A stretch of DNA of 64,000 nucleotides from an uncultured Collinsella sp. (GTDB lineage Bacteria; Actinomycetota; Coriobacteriia; Coriobacteriales; Coriobacteriaceae): NCBI GenBank assembly GCA_900752545.1, contig CAADVS010000077.1, forward strand, positions 11,168-75,167. Direction: 5' to 3'. The translations under genes were made by a program, and so were the position numbers. This document shows positions 9,145 to 17,353 of this stretch, in pieces. Under the pieces are notes generated by a model, which ran no database searches, had not been told where the DNA came from, and saw only the letters and a list, made by a program, of their open reading frames with translations. How positions within the stretch are numbered: position 1 is the first letter of the stretch; the number at the start of each line of letters is the position of its first letter.

Positions 9145-9648
9145 CTACCCTTGGTACGAAGACGCCTTAGGCGGCGTCTTGCCCTTTAGCACCTTGTGAT
9201 AGTAGTCGTACGTCAGCGGCGTCTCGTCGCTCAGGCGCTCGGCATCCTCGACCTCACCAATAAACAGCAGATGCGTGCCCACATCCACAGTGTCGATCAA
9301 ACGGCAGCTAAACAGGGCCGCCGCGTGCTCGGGCACATAGGGCATGCCCAGAGCCGTCTCGCGGGTCTCGTATTTGGCAAACTTGTCATAATCGCTGCTG
9401 GTGCGGAACCCAAAGTTACCGATGTAGAGCATGTCGGCCGTCTGATCGATCACGGTCAGCGCGAACGCTTTGGCCGATGCGATGACGCCCGAGGTGACAT
9501 TGTCCTTGTTCACGGCAACCGAAATACGCGGCGGCATGGACGTCACCTGCACCGCAGTGTTGATGACGCAGCCGGCGCGCAGCCCGTCTGCCGCAGCGCT
9601 CACCACGTACAGACCGCTCGGCATGGTAAAGAACGCAGTTTTGTCCAT
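9145..9648 (-). CDS. flavin reductase family protein (FMN-binding split barrel)
   Basis: This 167-residue protein shows the flavin-reductase-like pattern: MPSGLYVVSA near the N-terminus, CVINTAVQVTSMPPRISVAV, then ALTVIDQTAD and the LFIGEVEDAERL strand. In Moorella-type high-molecular-weight rubredoxin this domain is fused to a rubredoxin; here the two are separate adjacent genes. Its likely role is an NAD(P)H:FMN or rubredoxin-linked oxidoreductase in oxidative stress defence (inference). The ATG at 9648 was chosen because GGGGAGTG precedes it. The longer open frame to 9810 runs through a terminator and a repeat. Confidence 0.82.
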   Translation of the reverse strand: MDKTAFFTMPSGLYVVSAAADGLRAGCVINTAVQVTSMPPRISVAVNKDNVTSGVIASAKAFALTVIDQTADMLYIGNFGFRTSSDYDKFAKYETRETALGMPYVPEHAAALFSCRLIDTVDVGTHLLFIGEVEDAERLSDETPLTYDYYHKVLKGKTPPKASSYQG

Positions 9649-9698
9649 AACGATCACTCCCCTAGCTCGGGTTGGAACCTCATGAATGTATGTACCCA

Positions 9699-9733
9699 CA
9701 AAAAAGGCGGCACCCATAACGGACGCCGCCTTT
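9699..9733 (-). terminator. terminator downstream of smpB
   Basis: The minus-strand hairpin AAAGGCGGC...GCCGCCTTT is followed by a T-run (9699-9705 as A on the plus strand). It separates the smpB unit from the flavin reductase gene. Confidence 0.8.
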
Positions 9734-9775
9734 GAGACATATGTGTCAGAACAGTAAGAAAGATGAGACGCCCGC

Positions 9776-9842
9776 AGTTGCGGTGAAATAGGGACTGAAT
9801 AGCCCCTCAAACAGGCAAAACAGTCCGTATCTCACCGCAACT
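9776..9842. repeat. 67-bp palindromic element, copy A
   Basis: The arms AGTTGCGGTGAAATA and TATCTCACCGCAACT (14 of 15 paired) enclose 37 bp containing GGGACTG and CAGTCCG. A second copy lies at 63516-63582 upstream of rplE. It starts 13 bp after the smpB stop. Confidence 0.85.
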
Positions 9843-9854
9843 TATATAGAGCGC

Positions 9855-10325
9855 CTACCGGTTGCGTTCCTTGAGGGCGCGGTCGATCTCGCGTTGGACA
9901 TCACGCTTGGCCATGTCCTCGCGCTTGTCGTAGAGCTTCTTGCCGCGGCCCAGACCCAGCAGCAGCTTTACGCGGCCGTCGGTATTAAAGTAGAGCTCCA
10001 ACGGAACCAGCGCATAACCACGGTTGCGAAGTTTGCCGTCAAGAAAGTCGATCTCCTTGCGGTGCAGCAGCAGACGACGCCGACGGTCGGGATCGCGATT
10101 CCACACGCCACCATGGCTATAAGGGTGGATATGCAGTCCGACGAGCCAGCACTCGCCGCCACGAATCAGCGCAAAAGTGTCAGTGATCTGACAGGCGCGC
10201 TCGCGAATCGACTTGACCTCGGTGCCGCTCAGCTCAATACCGCATTCGAACGTCTCATCGATAAAGTACTCGTGATGCGCCGAGCGATTCTTGGAAATGA
10301 GCTTGCGTTCACGCTTACTGGGCAT
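9855..10325 (-). CDS. smpB: SsrA-binding protein
   Basis: This 156-residue protein binds tmRNA and brings it to stalled ribosomes for trans-translation. Family hallmarks are present: the basic start MPSKRERKLISKN, the core ECGIELSGTEVKSIR, HIHPYSHGGVWNRDP, LLLHRKEI, and a basic tail ending KRDVQREIDRALKERNR. The ATG at 10325 lies inside the end of the upstream TPR-like gene (11-nt overlap), which implies translational coupling. No tmRNA gene is found in the flanking sequence. Confidence 0.96.
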   Translation of the reverse strand: MPSKRERKLISKNRSAHHEYFIDETFECGIELSGTEVKSIRERACQITDTFALIRGGECWLVGLHIHPYSHGGVWNRDPDRRRRLLLHRKEIDFLDGKLRNRGYALVPLELYFNTDGRVKLLLGLGRGKKLYDKREDMAKRDVQREIDRALKERNR

Positions 10326-11232
10326 CGCCGGCCTCCTTGGCGCCATCGGCGTTTGAGCCCGTAGCCTCGCGCTTTGCCTTGCGCTCGGCATTGAGCTCGG
10401 CATCGCTCTCGCGCACCAGTTTGATAATCGCCGCGCAGGCCTCCTCGCCCACCAAGTCGCGAGCACGCACCGTCAGGCGCGTCGCCTCCTGCTTGTCGCC
10501 GTCGCTTGCAGCATCGGTCGCGCACATGATCAGGCAGATGGCAATCTCGGCCGAAGGCGAGGTCGGCACGCCTTGCAGGGCCAATTCACCCATCACGTGG
10601 TCGTCGCTCTCATCAGCGGCATCCGGATAGGTGGTATGGATCTTGTTGAGCAGGCGCGTCGTATGCGCATCGTTGGGCGCCAGGCGCAGCGCCAGACGCG
10701 CGCAGCCCACGGCAGCCGAAACGTTCTCGGTCTCGGGCTCCAAAAAGTACTGACCTAGATTGGCGTAAGCGCGGGCGGCGCACTTGCCATCGCTTGCACG
10801 CTCCAGCACCGAGAACGAGAGCGATGCCCATTCCTGCTTGTCCTCGAGTGCGCGGAACAGCTCGGCCAAATCCAAGCGATAGTTGCAGTTCATGGGGTCC
10901 CAACGCACAGCCTGCATCAGGGCATTACGAGCGCTCACATAATCCTGCTGGCGAATGTAGGCAAACGCCATGTCAGAGTACAGGCGGTCAAACGGCACCT
11001 CGACCTGCACGAGCTCGCGCGGATCCTTCTCCACGCGGCGATAGGCCAAGCGCTCAAACTTGCTATCGAAGCTAAAGTATTGGCGCTTCTCCTCCGTCTT
11101 GCACTCAGCGTCGATATACTCCTCGGCGAGCTCCACCAGACGCTCCAGCAGCGGCGTCGCCGTAGCCAGGTCGCCCTGCGCCAGATAGTTCTCGGCATAC
11201 GTGATGTCTTGCAAGCTGATGGGCAGATCCAT
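10315..11232 (-). CDS. TPR-like hypothetical protein
   Basis: This 305-residue cytoplasmic protein is made almost wholly of short amphipathic helices, for example YLAQGDLATATPLLERLVEL, FAYIRQQDYVSARNALMQAV and AYANLGQYFLEPETENVSAA. These fit degenerate tetratricopeptide repeats, so a protein-binding role is likely. The ATG at 11232 has GGAGTAG upstream; the longer frame to 11283 does not. It overlaps smpB by 11 nt and so forms a two-gene unit. The partner is unknown. Confidence 0.75.
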   Translation of the reverse strand: MDLPISLQDITYAENYLAQGDLATATPLLERLVELAEEYIDAECKTEEKRQYFSFDSKFERLAYRRVEKDPRELVQVEVPFDRLYSDMAFAYIRQQDYVSARNALMQAVRWDPMNCNYRLDLAELFRALEDKQEWASLSFSVLERASDGKCAARAYANLGQYFLEPETENVSAAVGCARLALRLAPNDAHTTRLLNKIHTTYPDAADESDDHVMGELALQGVPTSPSAEIAICLIMCATDAASDGDKQEATRLTVRARDLVGEEACAAIIKLVRESDAELNAERKAKREATGSNADGAKEAGDAQ

Positions 11233-11287
11233 GGCTACTCCTCGATCTGAGCGAAACACGGCAGGCGCCGTATATACGGTCAATACA

Positions 11288-11317
11288 CAAAACCCGGGTC
11301 TCTTACGAGGCCCGGGC
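11288..11317 (-). terminator. terminator of the tRNA pair
   Basis: The minus-strand hairpin with arms CCCGGG(CCTCG) and (CGAGA)CCCGGG is followed by TTTTG. It lies 10 bp beyond tRNA-Glu. Confidence 0.8.
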
Positions 11318-11326
11318 GTTCAATTT

Positions 11327-11403
11327 TGGTAGCCCGTACCAGATTCGAACTGGTGATCTCCGCCTTGAGAGGGCGGCGTCCTAAACCGCTAGACGAACGG
11401 GCC
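11327..11403 (-). tRNA. tRNA-Glu (CTC)
   Basis: A complete cloverleaf is readable: acceptor GGCCCGT with ACGGGCT, D arm TCTAGCGGTTTAGGA, anticodon stem CCGCC/GGCGG around CTCTCAA, T arm CCAG-TTCGAAT-CTGG, and an encoded CCA. The anticodon CTC reads GAG. Confidence 0.96.
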
Positions 11404-11420
11404 ATATGTAGCAAATGCAA

Positions 11421-11494
11421 TGGCTGGGATGGAGGGAGTCGAACCCCCATTGACGGAACCAGAATCCGCTGTCCTGCCATTAGACGACATCCCA
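11421..11494 (-). tRNA. tRNA-Gln (CTG)
   Basis: The acceptor TGGGATG pairs with CATCCCA, followed by discriminator G and an encoded CCA. The anticodon loop TTCTGGT gives CTG, which reads CAG. It lies 17 bp upstream of tRNA-Glu on the same strand, and the two share one terminator. Confidence 0.95.
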
Positions 11495-11770
11495 ATGACT
11501 GCATCGCTGCGCTCGGCTGTGCCTTTGCGCAAGAAAGAAATATACGGGAAGTCTCGCCGTGACGCAAGCCCCAATTTTGACTTTTTTGAAATTCAGTCAA
11601 ATTGGCCTAATTTAGTCCAACCCGTGAAGGACCTGTGAAGCCGACCGCTGTACACGAAGGGCAAAACGCCGCGAGCGGTAGCCGTCAACCGTTGGCAGAT
11701 TCTACCGTGAAAACGATAGCACCAGGCAACACAATCGAAGTATCAATGATCACGTAGATATCGAGGCGCC

Positions 11771-12181
11771 ATGGACGAAGAGCTTGATTACCTATGGGAG
11801 ACCCTGGGCCTTGAGATCACTGCCGACCTTTGGCCCGAACGGGACAAAATCCATCCCACACTGCGCCCCGCCATTACTGTGGTGCAGGCAAAATACCGCC
11901 GTGCATCCTTTTTGATCATGCGGATGTCATGGCACGCGGGACTCCCCGACCTTAAGCGAATCCAGGCAAGCCTCGTCGAGCTGTCCGGTATGCCGACCGT
12001 CATATCCGAGGCGCACCTGGAGCAGCGCCAGCGCGAGCGACTGCAACAGCAGCGGATTCCCTTTATCTGCCCCGGCGTTCAGGCATATCTGCCCTTTATG
12101 GACGAGGAGTACTGGAGCGGCAAGCCCAACAAACACGTAAAGGTCTACGATCCGCACGAATGGGCGCGGCTGGCGGACTGA
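11771..12181 (+). CDS. hypothetical protein resembling the N-terminal half of a MarR-like regulator
   Basis: This 136-residue soluble protein contains LVELSGMPTVISEAHLEQRQ followed by RIPFICPGVQAYLPFMDEEYW. I recall this pattern (QR..L....IPFIVPG.Q.YLPFL) from proteins that carry a winged-helix MarR-type domain further on. Here the gene ends soon after, so the DNA-binding part is absent. It may be a remnant or a stand-alone domain. The ribosome site is weak (GAGG). Function is unknown. Confidence 0.6.
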   Translation: MDEELDYLWETLGLEITADLWPERDKIHPTLRPAITVVQAKYRRASFLIMRMSWHAGLPDLKRIQASLVELSGMPTVISEAHLEQRQRERLQQQRIPFICPGVQAYLPFMDEEYWSGKPNKHVKVYDPHEWARLAD

Positions 12182-12198
12182 CTGGGGCAGGCCCGCCG

Positions 12199-12248
12199 GC
12201 GGAAAGTGCGTCCCACCCTGAGCACTCAAAACGGGTCGCACTTTCCGC
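12199..12248. repeat. 50-bp palindrome between convergent genes
   Basis: Perfect 12-bp arms GCGGAAAGTGCG and CGCACTTTCCGC enclose 26 bp. It fills the space between two converging genes and could end transcription both ways, though it has no T-tract. It resembles dispersed palindromes elsewhere in the window but shares no sequence with them. Confidence 0.7.
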
Positions 12249-12253
12249 AGCCG

Positions 12254-12613
12254 CTACAGCAACGCCTCGGCCCAAGCCGATTCCCTAAAGCCGGGAATCG
12301 CAAAGTCGTCGCCCACCAGCAGCGGACGCTTGACCAGCATGCCGTCGGTCGCCAGCAGCTCGTAGCACTCCCGATCCGTCATGCCCGCATCCAGACGCGC
12401 CTTCAGGCCCAGCTCTCGATATTTCATGCCCGACGAATTAAAGAAGCGCCGCACCGGCAGCCCCGAACGAGCAATCCAGGTCGCAAGCTCATCAGCCGTG
12501 GGATTGTCCAAAACGATATCGCGGTCGATATACTCAACCCCATGTTCGTCCAGCCATGCCTTGGCCTTCTTACAGGTCGAGCACTTGGGATATTCAACAA
12601 ACAGTACGGTCAT
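12254..12613 (-). CDS. ArsC/Spx-family thioredoxin-fold protein
   Basis: This 119-residue protein opens with MTVLFVEYPKCSTCKKAKAWL. The CxxC at the thioredoxin-fold active site is typical of the arsenate reductase / YffB / Spx family. The later stretch SGLPVRRFFNSSGMKYREL and GMLVKRPLLVGDDF match the ArsC fold. With a CSTC pair and no arsenic genes nearby, a YffB- or MgsR-like role is as likely as arsenate reduction. The ATG at 12613 has GGAGGATTCCC upstream. Confidence 0.85.
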   Translation of the reverse strand: MTVLFVEYPKCSTCKKAKAWLDEHGVEYIDRDIVLDNPTADELATWIARSGLPVRRFFNSSGMKYRELGLKARLDAGMTDRECYELLATDGMLVKRPLLVGDDFAIPGFRESAWAEALL

Positions 12614-12705
12614 GGGAATCCTCCGAATATAGATCGGCCAACGCAGACACACGCCACACGAGGCGCCTTCGTATGATGGGCCAATTGTAGCCCGCGGGTC
12701 ACACG

Positions 12706-13758
12706 TTAAACGAACCGTACCCCGAATCCGCGCTTGATAAACGGCAACAGCTCCATTGCCTCGGGCGTGATATGGCCCGCAACGTTCATGCGCTCGTCAC
12801 CGGGAAGATCGACCCGCGCAATCTCAAGCTCGCCTTCGTAGCGCCCATATCCGCTATTACTCACAGCAATCGACCCTGCCTTTCGCGGCAGGCCGGCTCC
12901 GGCATCCGTCGGCACGGAATCCGGCTTAAGCGTCGTACGTGACTCCTGAGACCTAAAGATGAGGACGCTCGAGTCGGGCCGGTCGTGATGAATCTGCCCG
13001 CGCACATAGGCATAACCGGGCTCAAGCTCGCATTGCAGGTCCACGTATCCGGCGGAAACTTGAGCAAACTGCGCCCAGCCCGCATCGGAAAGATCGGGGT
13101 CGCCGACCAACACAATGTCGCAATCGGCGCCATGTGCAAGCTCAAGCATATTGAGGGCAACCTTTGACGCGCGACCGCGCTGCGCCTCGACCGTCGGCAG
13201 TCCCTCGAATACCGGCCCGCGAACGTTAGCATCACCCGGCACAAAAGCCATGATTTCGAATCCAAGCGCCGCAAGACGAAGATTCACCCGAGCAATGTCC
13301 TCCAGAGCTAAACCGGTATAAGGCTTGGGGTAAAAATTGTGGCAGGCGGCAAAACGAGTCACATCGGCACCGGCCTCACGCCACGATGCGATTTCATCAG
13401 AACTCACCGTCGATGCATTGACCACAATGTGAAATACACCGGACAGCTCCGCGACCCGCTGGGCGCTAAAGCCATAGTCCAAACGAAGGTATTCCAACCC
13501 CAGATCGCGCAGGTCCTCGATGCGCTCAAGCCCGAGCAAATCGCACGTGCGAGGCCCCACATCGGCAATGAGCGCAATGCCGCGGGCGGAAAGCAGCGAC
13601 AGCACATGACGGACCTTATCGGCATACGCCGCTCCCCCATCCTCGGGAATATGCAGCGAGGTGAACGCATAGCGCGCACCCGCCGCGGCACCATGTTCAA
13701 TCGTCCGCTCAATATCCTGCAGAGGGCTGGAAAGATAAATCGAAATACCCGTTTTCAC
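12706..13758 (-). CDS. mupG: 6-phospho-N-acetylmuramidase, MupG (DUF871) family
   Basis: This 350-residue protein matches the MupG/DUF871 family: an N-terminal TIM barrel (MKTGISIYLSSPL, YAFTSLHIPED, LIADVGPRT, LRLDYGFS) and a C-terminal beta domain (about 250-350, ending KRGFGVRFV). In Staphylococcus aureus MupG cleaves MurNAc-6P-GlcNAc made during PTS uptake of cell-wall disaccharide. Here it is the last gene of murR-murQ-murP-mupG, which supports the same function. It is separated from murP by a terminator-like hairpin. AAAGGAG precedes the ATG. Confidence 0.9.
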   Translation of the reverse strand: MKTGISIYLSSPLQDIERTIEHGAAAGARYAFTSLHIPEDGGAAYADKVRHVLSLLSARGIALIADVGPRTCDLLGLERIEDLRDLGLEYLRLDYGFSAQRVAELSGVFHIVVNASTVSSDEIASWREAGADVTRFAACHNFYPKPYTGLALEDIARVNLRLAALGFEIMAFVPGDANVRGPVFEGLPTVEAQRGRASKVALNMLELAHGADCDIVLVGDPDLSDAGWAQFAQVSAGYVDLQCELEPGYAYVRGQIHHDRPDSSVLIFRSQESRTTLKPDSVPTDAGAGLPRKAGSIAVSNSGYGRYEGELEIARVDLPGDERMNVAGHITPEAMELLPFIKRGFGVRFV

Positions 13759-13773
13759 GCTTCAACGCTCCTT

Positions 13774-13808
13774 TAAAAAAGGCCGGCGGAGCAGCTAGCC
13801 CCGCCGGC
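13774..13808 (-). terminator. intra-operon terminator-like hairpin between murP and mupG
   Basis: On the minus strand the arms GCCGGCGG and CCGCCGGC are followed by CTTTTTT, and then directly by the mupG ribosome site AAAGGAG. Partial termination would lower mupG relative to murP. Confidence 0.75.
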
Positions 13809-13875
13809 ACAACCATAACATCAAGAAATCTGCCGCGCGCCGCGAACCCCGAGCAACACGGCTCGCGATATCAAA

Positions 13876-15306
13876 CTACTCGCCAAAGAACTCGTTGATC
13901 TTCTGCTCGTCGACACCGAAGAACCACGTCAGGACAAAGCCGGCGGCATAGGCAAGCAGCATAGCGGCAACGTAGCCGAGTTGCTGGCCAGGAACGACGA
14001 TCAGCAGGCCAAACAGACCGGAAACGCCCTGAGAAACCGTGCCGATGTGAAGCAGCGCCGCGAGCGCGCCGCCAAATCCGGCACCCAGGCAGGCCGTCAC
14101 AAACGGACGAACGAGCGGCAGCGTAACAGCATACATCAGAGGCTCGCCCACACCCAGGATTCCAACGGGAATGGACTCTGCGACGTACTTCTTGAGCTTG
14201 GCGTTCTTGGTCTTAAAGTACAGCGCCAAACCGGCACCGACCTGGCCGCCGCCAGCCATCATAAGGATGGGAAGCAGGTAATTGATACCCTTGGTAGCGC
14301 CGTCGGGATCGTTGAGCATAGCGTGGATCGGCGTGAGCGCCTGATGCAGGCCGACGGAAACCAGCGGCAAGAAGCCTGCCGACAGGATATAGCCGCCCAG
14401 GACGCCCAGCTTCTCGAAGATAAAGGTCAAAACGCTAAAGATGGCAGTCGTCAGCCATGCGCCAACCGGCTGGATGACGAGCATCAGAGCAAAGGCGCCG
14501 ATGATGAGCACCAGCAGCGGAGACAAGAACGTGTCGAGTGCGTTGGGCATAACCTTGCGAATCTGACGCTCCATCCAGGCAAAAAATGCGCCAGCGATGA
14601 GAGCCGCGATCATGCCGCCCGCTGCGGGGTTGTACTGCGCATTGGTGAGCGGCAGCAGAATGGCAGTGGCAGGATCAGCCGCGCCAGGCGCAAGCAGGGG
14701 CATGGCACTGTTGGCGATACACATCATGCCGGCGATGCCGCCCAGCGCAGCGGAGCCACCAAACTCACGTGCCGCGTTATAGCCCACCAAGATGGGCAGA
14801 TAGGCAAACAGGGCCCAGCCCATGGAACGAATGCCCTGGTACCACCACTCGCCTGCAAGCGCGCCTGCCGTCGAAACGTTAATGACGTTGCAGATACCGT
14901 TGATGAGGCCAGCCGCAATGATGCCGGGAAGCAGGGCGACGAAGACATTGGAAATCTTCTTGAGGAAGGCCTGAACCGGCTTAGACTCGTACTTGGCCTT
15001 CTGCGCGGCCTTGTTTGTGGCCGCAGCGTCAACCACGCTCTCGTCGGCAACGCCTTTCGCAAGGCCAGTGAGCTTGGAGAACTCCTCGAGCACCTTATTC
15101 ACCTTGCCCGGACCCAGCACGATCTGCATCGTGTCGTCCTCGACCAGGCCCATCACGCCGTCGAGTGCCTTAATGCCCTCCGTGTCGACGTTGCCCGCGT
15201 CTTTGACGGTCACGCGCAGGCGCGTCATGCACGCCGCGTTTGCGAGCACGTTGTCTTTACCGCCCAAAAGGTCCAGCAGCTTTTGAGCCAGCTCTTTGTT
15301 CGTCAT
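13876..15306 (-). CDS. murP: PTS EIIBC component for N-acetylmuramic acid, MurP-like
   Basis: This 476-residue protein has an EIIB domain (residues 1-90) with the phosphocysteine Cys26 in NAACMTRLRV and an EIIC membrane domain (about 110-470) with roughly ten hydrophobic segments (for example LPGIIAAGLINGICNVI). It lacks an EIIA domain, as MurP does, and would rely on a glucose-type EIIA. It imports and phosphorylates MurNAc or MurNAc-GlcNAc. The specificity is inferred from murQ, mupG and murR around it; by sequence alone it could be another sucrose/glucose-type EIIBC. Confidence 0.88.
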   Translation of the reverse strand: MTNKELAQKLLDLLGGKDNVLANAACMTRLRVTVKDAGNVDTEGIKALDGVMGLVEDDTMQIVLGPGKVNKVLEEFSKLTGLAKGVADESVVDAAATNKAAQKAKYESKPVQAFLKKISNVFVALLPGIIAAGLINGICNVINVSTAGALAGEWWYQGIRSMGWALFAYLPILVGYNAAREFGGSAALGGIAGMMCIANSAMPLLAPGAADPATAILLPLTNAQYNPAAGGMIAALIAGAFFAWMERQIRKVMPNALDTFLSPLLVLIIGAFALMLVIQPVGAWLTTAIFSVLTFIFEKLGVLGGYILSAGFLPLVSVGLHQALTPIHAMLNDPDGATKGINYLLPILMMAGGGQVGAGLALYFKTKNAKLKKYVAESIPVGILGVGEPLMYAVTLPLVRPFVTACLGAGFGGALAALLHIGTVSQGVSGLFGLLIVVPGQQLGYVAAMLLAYAAGFVLTWFFGVDEQKINEFFGE

Positions 15307-15363
15307 AACTCCTCCTTGTATTGGGTATCTCGTCTGGATGTCATATCAGCTCACGCCGCGCAC

Positions 15364-16287
15364 CTATTGGGCGTCGGCATTGCTCTTCTCATGGCCACTC
15401 ACCGCAGCACGGACATGGCCTCGCGCCCGCTCAAGAGCTACCGTAGCCTGCTCGGCATCGCAGTCCAACAGTACCGAGACAATAGCGGTTTTTACGTGGC
15501 CGCCGGCATCTGCAAGCGCCTGAACGGCGCGCTCGCGCGTGCAGCCGGTCGCCTCCATCACGATGTTCTGGCCGCGCACCACCAACTTCTCGTTCGTCTG
15601 CTGCACATCGACCATCAGGTTTTGGTATACCTTGCCAATCTTGACCATGGCACCGGTCGAAATCATGTTGAGAATGAGCTTTTGAACCGTTCCCGCCTTG
15701 AGCCTCGTTGAGCCGGTCAGCACCTCGGGACCGGGCACGGGCTCAATGGCAAGATCTGCGCTCTCCCCGATCTTCGACCCTTGGTTGCAGGCAATTGCAA
15801 TGGTCTTGCACCCAGCTGCCTTGGCGTACACAAGGCCGCCCACCACATAAGGAGTACGACCGCTTGCCGCCAGGCCAACGACAAGATCCTTGTCCGAGAG
15901 TCCACGCTCTCGCAGGTCGTTCGCGCCAAGCTCATCGCTGTCTTCGGCACCTTCGACAGCCTTGATAAACGCCGTCTCGCCTCCGGCAATGAGCCCGACA
16001 ATCAGATCGGGTGACACGCCAAACGTGGGCGGACACTCCGAAGCGTCGAGTACGCCCAGACGACCGCTGGTGCCTGCGCCCATGTAAAAGACGCGCCCGC
16101 CGCGCTCGAGTGCCTCAGCAGCCCAGTCGATTGCTGTGGCAACCTGGGGCAACACTTTCGTGACCGACTGGACGGCACGAAGATCCTCATCGTTCATCGT
16201 CGTGACGATTTGCAGCGATGTCATCGTATCGAGGTCCATTGACCTTTGATTACGCTGTTCGGTCGTGAATTTTGTTAAATCGAGCAT
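15364..16287 (-). CDS. murQ: N-acetylmuramic acid 6-phosphate etherase
   Basis: This 307-residue SIS-fold enzyme removes D-lactate from MurNAc-6P to give GlcNAc-6P. The substrate loop MGAGTSGRLG is at 69-78. The catalytic glutamates Glu84 (DASECPPT) and Glu115 (VEGAEDS) are both present, matching Glu83 and Glu114 of E. coli MurQ. The ATG at 16287 was chosen for AGGTG 6 nt upstream; the open frame continues to 16500 through the murR end. It starts 10 nt after the murR stop. Confidence 0.95.
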   Translation of the reverse strand: MLDLTKFTTEQRNQRSMDLDTMTSLQIVTTMNDEDLRAVQSVTKVLPQVATAIDWAAEALERGGRVFYMGAGTSGRLGVLDASECPPTFGVSPDLIVGLIAGGETAFIKAVEGAEDSDELGANDLRERGLSDKDLVVGLAASGRTPYVVGGLVYAKAAGCKTIAIACNQGSKIGESADLAIEPVPGPEVLTGSTRLKAGTVQKLILNMISTGAMVKIGKVYQNLMVDVQQTNEKLVVRGQNIVMEATGCTRERAVQALADAGGHVKTAIVSVLLDCDAEQATVALERARGHVRAAVSGHEKSNADAQ

Positions 16288-16297
16288 TTCATTCACC

Positions 16298-17158
16298 TCA
16301 TCTTTCCTGTTTCTCGATGTAGTTTTGCTTAATGACATGCGTCGCCCGTTCGTAGTCGCTGGCAACGTAAGCAGCGTACAGGGCATCGACAACCATAAGC
16401 TGGGCCATACGCGAAGCCATGGCACCGCTGCGGACCAAGGGTTCACTCGCAGCAACGCCGAGCACGGCATCGGCCATGGTGGCAAGCTTGGATGATCCAT
16501 CTACTTTGGTAACGGCCACAACGGGACAGTTGTGACGTTGAGCCTCGACGGTGCAGTCCAGCGCCTCTTGCGTCAAGCCCGAGTAGCTAAAGGCGATTGC
16601 CATATCGCCCTCATGCATGTTCTTGGCACATAAGAGCTGATCATGCCAGTCGTCGTACAGATGGCACTCTTTGTCGACACGCATGAGCTTTTGCGCCAGG
16701 TCGTGCGCGACCAAACGAGAGGCACCAATACCGAACAGATTGACCGCGCGTGCCCGCTTAAGACGGGCCGCGCATCGCTCCAAGACGGTGTAATCGAGCG
16801 TTCGCGCCGTCGCCTCGATCGTGCGCACGTTGCTTTTCATCACCTTCCCCACGATACGTTCGACGCTGTCATCCATGGAGATGTCCTCGAGGGCTACGTC
16901 TTTCTTGTCACCTAAGAGCGCCAGCTCGGCAATCAGTTCGCGCTGGAACTCCTTGTAGCCCGCAAAACCCAAACGCTTGCAAAAGCGCAAAATGCTCGAG
17001 GGCGAGGAGAACGTGACATCGGCAAGACCGCGGACGGACAGCCCGACCACCTCGTGCGGATGAGCGCTTACATATGCGATGACATTGCGTTCCGCCGGGC
17101 ACGCGCTGAGCTCACGCTCGCGAAGCCGCAAAAGCAATCCGTTTGCCATCTCAAACAC
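16298..17158 (-). CDS. murR: RpiR-family regulator of MurNAc use
   Basis: This 286-residue protein has an RpiR-type N-terminal helix-turn-helix (about 1-77, with LADVTFSSPSSILRFCKRLG) and a C-terminal SIS domain (about 115-260, with VNLFGIGASRLVAHDLAQKL and AIAFSYSGLTQEALD). SIS-domain regulators of this type sense phosphosugars; MurR senses MurNAc-6P. First position in the operon, directly before murQ, fits a local regulator. Direction of control (repressor or activator) cannot be read from the sequence. Confidence 0.9.
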   Translation of the reverse strand: MFEMANGLLLRLRERELSACPAERNVIAYVSAHPHEVVGLSVRGLADVTFSSPSSILRFCKRLGFAGYKEFQRELIAELALLGDKKDVALEDISMDDSVERIVGKVMKSNVRTIEATARTLDYTVLERCAARLKRARAVNLFGIGASRLVAHDLAQKLMRVDKECHLYDDWHDQLLCAKNMHEGDMAIAFSYSGLTQEALDCTVEAQRHNCPVVAVTKVDGSSKLATMADAVLGVAASEPLVRSGAMASRMAQLMVVDALYAAYVASDYERATHVIKQNYIEKQER

Positions 17159-17248
17159 CTCCGTTGAGAAGAATTAAAGACCAACGAACGATTCGTACCG
17201 GATACAAACAGCTTTTGCGGTACATTGTGCCGCATCGTGGCGCACAAA

Positions 17249-17272
17249 GGGCGAGCGTTCTACCGCTCGCCC
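17249..17272 (-). terminator. terminator of the VanZ-like gene
   Basis: Perfect 9-bp arms GGGCGAGCG and CGCTCGCCC with a 6-nt loop are followed by TTTGTG on the minus strand. It isolates the VanZ-like gene from the mur operon promoter. Confidence 0.75.
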
Positions 17273-17353
17273 CTCAAATCCGACCGCTCGGAAATACGCG
17301 CGACACAAAATAATTCAACAAGGTCGCATTATCAGAAACGGGTTTGTTACCGG

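Noticed and set aside
9656..9854. possible tmRNA gene beside smpB
   Set aside because: The space is under 200 bp and is filled by a terminator and a palindrome; no tag-peptide frame or tRNA-Ala-like ends were found.
13981..15711. 576-codon plus-strand frame
   Set aside because: It is antisense to murP and the end of murQ, both of which have intact catalytic motifs.
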